A stretch of DNA of 10,316 bases. It comes from Bacteroidales bacterium. Lineage in GTDB: Bacteria; Bacteroidota; Bacteroidia; Bacteroidales; JAOZQN01. Every line of letters begins with the position of its first letter. Position 1 is the first letter of the stretch. Of this stretch, positions 7,174 to 10,316 are shown one piece after another. The notes beneath the pieces are model-generated. The model was not told the DNA's origin and did not search any database. It was given only the letters and a program-made list of their open reading frames with translations. The stretch spans positions 1-10,316 of the forward strand of contig JAOZTW010000123.1 in NCBI GenBank assembly GCA_029938985.1. Direction: 5' to 3'. A program made the translations under genes and the position numbers.

Positions 7174-7694
7174 GATTTGTAAATAAAAAATAACTATTAC
7201 ATTTTTTGGAGTTTTTTCACAATTATCAATTTCTTCGTTATTTTTGACATATTAAAATGCTCATTTACACAGATAAACTTTAATTTTAATATTCCAAAAA
7301 AGCCTTGAGCTTGACACTCGTGAAAAACGCCCATTTTTTCAATTCAAAAATTATACCTAAAAATTTTATCAAATACAAAAAACTATAAATATGCCCAAGT
7401 GAAAATGAAATAAAAAGTAACTCAAGAATACGTTGTTTTTTTGCTCTTCTATTATTTTAACAAATCAGCAAATAGCGAGCTATTTAGATGTTTTTCAAAG
7501 CAGTAAAAGGGCAAAATAAAGACATAGTTTGGTGTTAGTTATTTTTTCTTGTTTACTAAGGAGTTGATTATTTGAAAAATACTAATATTTCATTCAATTT
7601 ATTGAAATTAAGGAATTGGAAAATAATAAGTTCGTAAACTGTTAAATTAGTTTGCTATTTCTATGACTTAAAAAAATGACAATTCGTAACATGA
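7174..7694. other. Gene-poor spacer between the GNAT gene and carbonic anhydrase gene
   Basis: No gene is recognised in these 521 bp. The part from about 7290 to 7540 is visibly less AT-rich than the rest, with runs such as CCTTGAGCTTGACACTCG and AGCAAATAGCGAGC. It contains a 7-bp-arm inverted repeat (7470-7485). The longest stretches that read as protein are a 45-codon minus-strand frame (7197-7334, starting MGVFHECQAQGFF), a start-less 32-codon plus frame (7421-7519, with LTNQQIASYLDVF) and a start-less minus frame over the same bases. None resembles a family I know. A decayed gene or a dispersed intergenic repeat is possible; so is plain noncoding DNA. Confidence 0.5.
7470..7485. repeat. 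Short inverted repeat in the gene-poor spacer
   Basis: AAATAGC and GCTATTT are exact inverse copies with only GA between them; as a hairpin it would be a 6-bp stem with a CGAG loop. It stands in the locally GC-richer part of the spacer. No T-run follows on either strand, so it is not an obvious terminator. Confidence 0.45.
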
Positions 7695-8123
7695 TTAAAT
7701 ATATTTTTCCATTTTTATGTGTGGGAGTCCAACTTCTTCAAACTCTTCTCCAAAACTAATATAGTTTAATTTATCATAGAAAATTATTGCAGAATCTCGT
7801 GCATGAAGAATAATATGAGAATATCCTTTTTTCTTCATATATTCTTCTGAATATAATACCAACTTTTTACCTAACCCTCTTCCTTGCAGGTGTTTATCTG
7901 TTGCAACCTGACGCATTTTTATTGACGTTTCACTCATTATTTTATAAGTCAAACTGGATAATATTCTTTCATTTTCAAACAATGCAAAATGGTATTGTTC
8001 TTTGTCTTGTTCCAAAAATTCTTTTGTTAATGTTAACCCAAGCGGTAAGCGTAGTATTTTTTCTCTGAGTTGTATTGCTTTTAAATAGTCCTCAGATTGA
8101 TATTTAATTATTCTAATTTCCAT
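7695..8123 (-). CDS. GNAT-family N-acetyltransferase
   Basis: This 142-residue protein is a single GNAT domain that would transfer an acetyl group from acetyl-CoA to an amine. The acetyl-CoA pyrophosphate loop is visible as Q80-GR-G83-L-G85 inside MRQVATDKHLQGRGLG. Other family marks are LREKILRLPLGL (19-30), LHARDSAIIFYDKLNY (106-121) and the closing FEEVGLPHIKMEK (128-140), a C-terminal signature of a small stand-alone GNAT subfamily common in Bacteroidota. The substrate is not known for these. It lies 84 bp after the radical SAM gene on the same strand, so it may be the tail of that unit, but no promoter can be seen either way. A gene-poor spacer follows it. Confidence 0.9.
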   Translation of the reverse strand: MEIRIIKYQSEDYLKAIQLREKILRLPLGLTLTKEFLEQDKEQYHFALFENERILSSLTYKIMSETSIKMRQVATDKHLQGRGLGKKLVLYSEEYMKKKGYSHIILHARDSAIIFYDKLNYISFGEEFEEVGLPHIKMEKYI

Positions 8124-8185
8124 GATATATTATTATGTTGTAAAAAATTGTATTTTAAGGTGTAAACCAATTCCTAATTCTTAAT

Positions 8186-8199
8186 TGCCGTTTATGGCA
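8186..8199 (-). terminator. Small hairpin just past the radical SAM gene
   Basis: TGCC (8186-8189) and GGCA (8196-8199) pair across a 6-nt loop, 8 bp beyond the stop codon. The stem has three G-C pairs, rare here, but no T-run follows on the minus strand. It may be a weak stop or a 3' end stabiliser between this gene and the GNAT gene. Confidence 0.22.
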
Positions 8200-8207
8200 T
8201 TATTTCG

Positions 8208-9143
8208 TTAATTTACAAATCTACAAGCTCCTCCACAATTATAAAAAAAGTTACAAGTTGTACAATTATTTTTAAGATTATTTTGTCTAAATTCTGTTGG
8301 TTGTTTTGAATTTTTAAGTGTGTTAAAATTTTGGTTAAATATATTTCCAATAATATTTATGTTTTGTTCACAAGTTCTAAGATTTCCAACCGAATCTATC
8401 AACCATTTTTTTCTGCCACACATACATGTTCCAAATTTGAGGTTTTTATAATTTGTGTGCGAAATAATACAGTCTTCAACTGGTACTGAGATATTTATGT
8501 TTGCATTATATTTATCTGCTTTTTGATTTGCTATGTTTAGTATTTCTTTTAATTCTTGAATACTTGGTTTAAGCAAATTTTTATTTATTTTTCCTTTTCC
8601 GCCAGTAATAAATCTGTTTAAAGATATATAATCTACCGACATAGCAAAACAAAGGTCAATAATTTTTGGAATTTCATCGATATTAAGTTTGCTTAAAATA
8701 GTAGAGACAGTAAGTTTTGTATTATATTTCTTAATATTAAGAATTGCTTGTTTTACTTTATCTAATTGATTATCATTAGTTAGTTTATGGTATATTTCAG
8801 GATTTAAAGCATCTAAGGAAATTTCAAAATAGGACACACCAAGTTTTATCAATTTTCTAATTTTTGATTTATTTAATAATGTACCATGTGTTGTTAAACC
8901 TATTTTAATATTATGCTGGTTTAAAAAATCAATTACTTCAAATAAATTTTCATACAACAATGGTTCTCCTCCCGAAATTGTAATTCCCTCAATTTCTGTT
9001 TCTTGCATTAATTTAAAAAATAATTGTTTTATTTGTTCAACATTAAGAATTTTTTGCTGATAATCAGTTTTTTCTTTCCAAACATTATAACAATATATAC
9101 AATCAAAATCACATTTTGGAGTTATTTCAAAAATAAAAAACAT
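8208..9143 (-). CDS. Radical SAM/SPASM domain enzyme
   Basis: The 311-residue enzyme would bind a [4Fe-4S] cluster and cleave S-adenosylmethionine to start a radical reaction. The cluster motif CX3CX2C is C11, C15 and C18, and the SAM-contacting GGEP is at 58-61. A C-terminal SPASM region follows: C242-X10-G253-X4-C258, then C294-X2-C297-X5-C303-X3-C307, which fits the SPASM spacing for auxiliary clusters. The protein stops four residues later, so the last SPASM Cys is missing; C240 (in CMC) is extra. SPASM enzymes typically modify peptides or act as protein-maturing enzymes. It lies 14 bp after the lipobox-protein gene, so the two are almost surely co-transcribed, and that protein is the natural candidate partner. 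No short precursor peptide is encoded beside it. Start choice follows the usual short lead before the first Cys. Confidence 0.92.
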   Translation of the reverse strand: MFFIFEITPKCDFDCIYCYNVWKEKTDYQQKILNVEQIKQLFFKLMQETEIEGITISGGEPLLYENLFEVIDFLNQHNIKIGLTTHGTLLNKSKIRKLIKLGVSYFEISLDALNPEIYHKLTNDNQLDKVKQAILNIKKYNTKLTVSTILSKLNIDEIPKIIDLCFAMSVDYISLNRFITGGKGKINKNLLKPSIQELKEILNIANQKADKYNANINISVPVEDCIISHTNYKNLKFGTCMCGRKKWLIDSVGNLRTCEQNINIIGNIFNQNFNTLKNSKQPTEFRQNNLKNNCTTCNFFYNCGGACRFVN

Positions 9144-9157
9144 TTAACAATTGCAGA

Positions 9158-10099
9158 TTAATTGTGTGAAACTAAATCGTTAATTAGTTCATCAAGAGTG
9201 AGAAACGAATTTTCTATATCATCTAATTTTGCGGTAATTTCAGAATATGTAATAGCATTTTTTCCGTTTTCTCCTTCAGTATCTATTCGTTTTTTAAAAT
9301 GTTGTTCAAAATATTGTTTATTATTTTCCTGTGTGTTATCATCAAAAAAACCTCCTTCATAAATTTTTCCTTGATAATTTGATAATATTGTTGAAATAGT
9401 AATAACATTATTTACTTCATTATTAATCTTTTCAAGAGATTTGTTATATTCGTCTTCGTTTAAAATCTTATCATTTTTGAGTTGAATTAAAGTATCTATT
9501 TTGAGTTCCAATTTTTCCAACGAATTATCTATATTTGTATTTATTTGAGGTGGTATCATGTGTGAAATCAATAAAGAATTAAACAAAAACAAATGTTTTA
9601 TCCGTTCATTACAAATCACTTCAAGTGCTTTTAATTCGTTTTCTGTTATTAACTTTATTTGAGATAATTTTTGTATATGAATTTGCAAATCATCTATTAA
9701 TTGTTGATATTTTTTCCTGTCTTTATCAAACCCATAATTATAACATGCTATTTTGCTGGTTTTGCCATCAATATTTGTTTCCAATATTTCTGGTTTTATA
9801 TTATCAAGTTTTTGCCAAAAGGTTTTAAAATCAGTCCATTCCGTTGTTTTATTAAGTTTATTAATTCTATCTGATTGTTTACGCATAGTTTTAGAATTTA
9901 TTACAATTTGAGAATTTGTTTGTTCATTTGTTGTATTGTTAGTGCAACTATTTAGAGTTAAAACAGATAAGATAGTCAATATAAAAATATTTTGTGTTTT
10001 ATTGGTTTTAATATTTAATTTTTTGACACCAAAAAAAATTAATACTAACGCAATTGATATTGCTATAAAAACTATTATATATTTTACAAGATGAATCAT
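9158..10099 (-). CDS. Membrane-anchored protein with lipobox, partner of the radical SAM gene
   Basis: I do not recognise this 313-residue protein. It has a transmembrane helix (about 4-25), a basic linker (26-36) and a second hydrophobic stretch (38-50) ending in the lipobox-like LNSC, so Cys52 may be lipidated with the remainder outside the cytoplasm. No in-frame ATG would give a simple lipoprotein start. The Asn/Thr-rich linker (53-68) is followed by a mostly helical, charged domain. Two parts resemble each other, about 134-166 (LITENELKALEVI) and 194-226 (ILNEDEYNKSLEKI), and both recall the short SHOCT domain. The only other cysteines are C119 and C163. Its 14-bp spacing to the radical SAM gene suggests it is a substrate, scaffold or anchor for that enzyme; this is inference. 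An inverted repeat lies upstream. The reading frame is sure, the role is not. Confidence 0.8.
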   Translation of the reverse strand: MIHLVKYIIVFIAISIALVLIFFGVKKLNIKTNKTQNIFILTILSVLTLNSCTNNTTNEQTNSQIVINSKTMRKQSDRINKLNKTTEWTDFKTFWQKLDNIKPEILETNIDGKTSKIACYNYGFDKDRKKYQQLIDDLQIHIQKLSQIKLITENELKALEVICNERIKHLFLFNSLLISHMIPPQINTNIDNSLEKLELKIDTLIQLKNDKILNEDEYNKSLEKINNEVNNVITISTILSNYQGKIYEGGFFDDNTQENNKQYFEQHFKKRIDTEGENGKNAITYSEITAKLDDIENSFLTLDELINDLVSHN

Positions 10100-10150
10100 A
10101 TTTTTAAGATTTTAGAATTTAATTTAAAGAAAGTTATATAGTAGAAACTG

Positions 10151-10235
10151 ACTACCCACGTAAAGTAGGACAATAAAAAACCCTTTGACAAAGCAGAAAC
10201 TTTATAATTATAAAATCCAACCTTGGGTGGGTAGT
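10151..10235. repeat. 20-bp imperfect inverted repeat upstream of the lipobox-protein gene
   Basis: The arms 10151-10170 and 10216-10235 match inversely at 16 of 20 positions, including nine consecutive outer bases (ACTACCCAC / GTGGGTAGT). The 45-bp centre contains a 14-bp perfect palindrome TTTATAATTATAAA (10201-10214) and a CTTTG-A-CAAAG element (10183-10193). The arms are GC-richer than their surroundings. On the minus strand TTTG (10189-10192) and TACTTTAC (10160-10167) sit 21 bp apart, a two-mismatch resemblance to a -33/-7 promoter. It could be a terminator, a structured leader, a small mobile-element relic or an invertible segment. Confidence 0.65.
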
Positions 10236-10256
10236 TCTATTACTATTATGTTTATT

Positions 10257-10316
10257 TTATAAATAATCTGAAAAGTCGGGAAAACTATTCTTGTAATAAT
10301 TAACTATCTGTTTTTC
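10257..10316 (-). CDS. Possible C-terminal end of a gene entering from the right
   Basis: A frame open from the window edge gives 19 residues ending YKNSFPDFSDYL before TAA at 10257-10259. The composition looks like protein rather than spacer, and the structured element to its left fits the end of a gene. Nothing identifies the product. A 19-codon open stretch at an edge can be chance. Confidence 0.4.
   Translation of the reverse strand, partial: EKQIVNYYKNSFPDFSDYL

Noticed and set aside
7197..7334. 45-codon minus-strand frame starting MGVFHECQAQGFF
   Set aside because: It has an ATG and ends in a Lys-rich tail, but no ribosome site, promoter or known family; recorded inside the spacer entry instead of as a gene.
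9144..9157. Search for a short precursor peptide beside the radical SAM gene
   Set aside because: The 14-bp gap is too small, and the spaces at 8124-8207 and 10100-10256 contain no start codon followed by more than a few codons on the minus strand.
10185..10214. Plus-strand TTGACA-N18-TATAAA
   Set aside because: It resembles an enterobacterial sigma70 promoter, but Bacteroidota use TTTG / TAnnTTTG, and no plus-strand gene follows; kept only as a remark on the inverted repeat.
1..10316. CRISPR array, tRNA, rRNA or intact insertion sequence
   Set aside because: No regularly spaced repeats, no cloverleaf-like or rRNA-like stretches and no transposase motifs were seen on either strand.

Overview
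This is a very AT-rich stretch of a Bacteroidota chromosome. The phylum call rests on four things: a -33 TTTG / -7 TAnnTTTG promoter upstream of one gene, near-absence of Shine-Dalgarno sequences, a DUF3857-transglutaminase protein of the Bacteroidota type, and a TPR lipoprotein with the usual C-terminal Cys-Asp-Leu / Cys arrangement. I cannot place it below phylum. All recognised genes are on the minus strand, so transcription runs from high to low coordinates. I see no rRNA, tRNA, CRISPR array or intact insertion sequence.

Reading in the direction of transcription: the last 19 codons of a possible gene enter at the right edge (10257-10316). A spacer follows with a 20-bp imperfect inverted repeat (10151-10235). 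Next is a pair 14 bp apart: an unrecognised membrane-anchored protein with a lipobox (9158-10099) and a radical SAM/SPASM enzyme (8208-9143). A GNAT acetyltransferase (7695-8123) may be the last member of that unit. A gene-poor stretch of about 560 bp separates this block from the rest.

The second block has a beta-carbonic anhydrase (6502-7137), a secreted DUF3857/transglutaminase-like protein (4392-6311) with its own probable promoter, and a Crp/Fnr-family regulator (3636-4316). It ends with a TPR lipoprotein (2691-3557) and a membrane protein fused to a spermidine-synthase-like domain (154-2652). The last two are 38 bp apart and probably co-transcribed.

The clearest regulatory signal is upstream of the Crp/Fnr gene: a perfect TTGAT-N4-ATCAA box (4374-4387) directly behind a TTTG-N19-TAATTTTG promoter, which suggests autoregulation. 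The regulator has a CxxC near its N terminus and a Cys at the position of the fourth E. coli FNR cluster ligand, so redox or oxygen/NO sensing is possible, but it lacks FNR's third N-terminal Cys. The least explained element is the lipobox protein/radical SAM pair, whose substrate cannot be told from the sequence.
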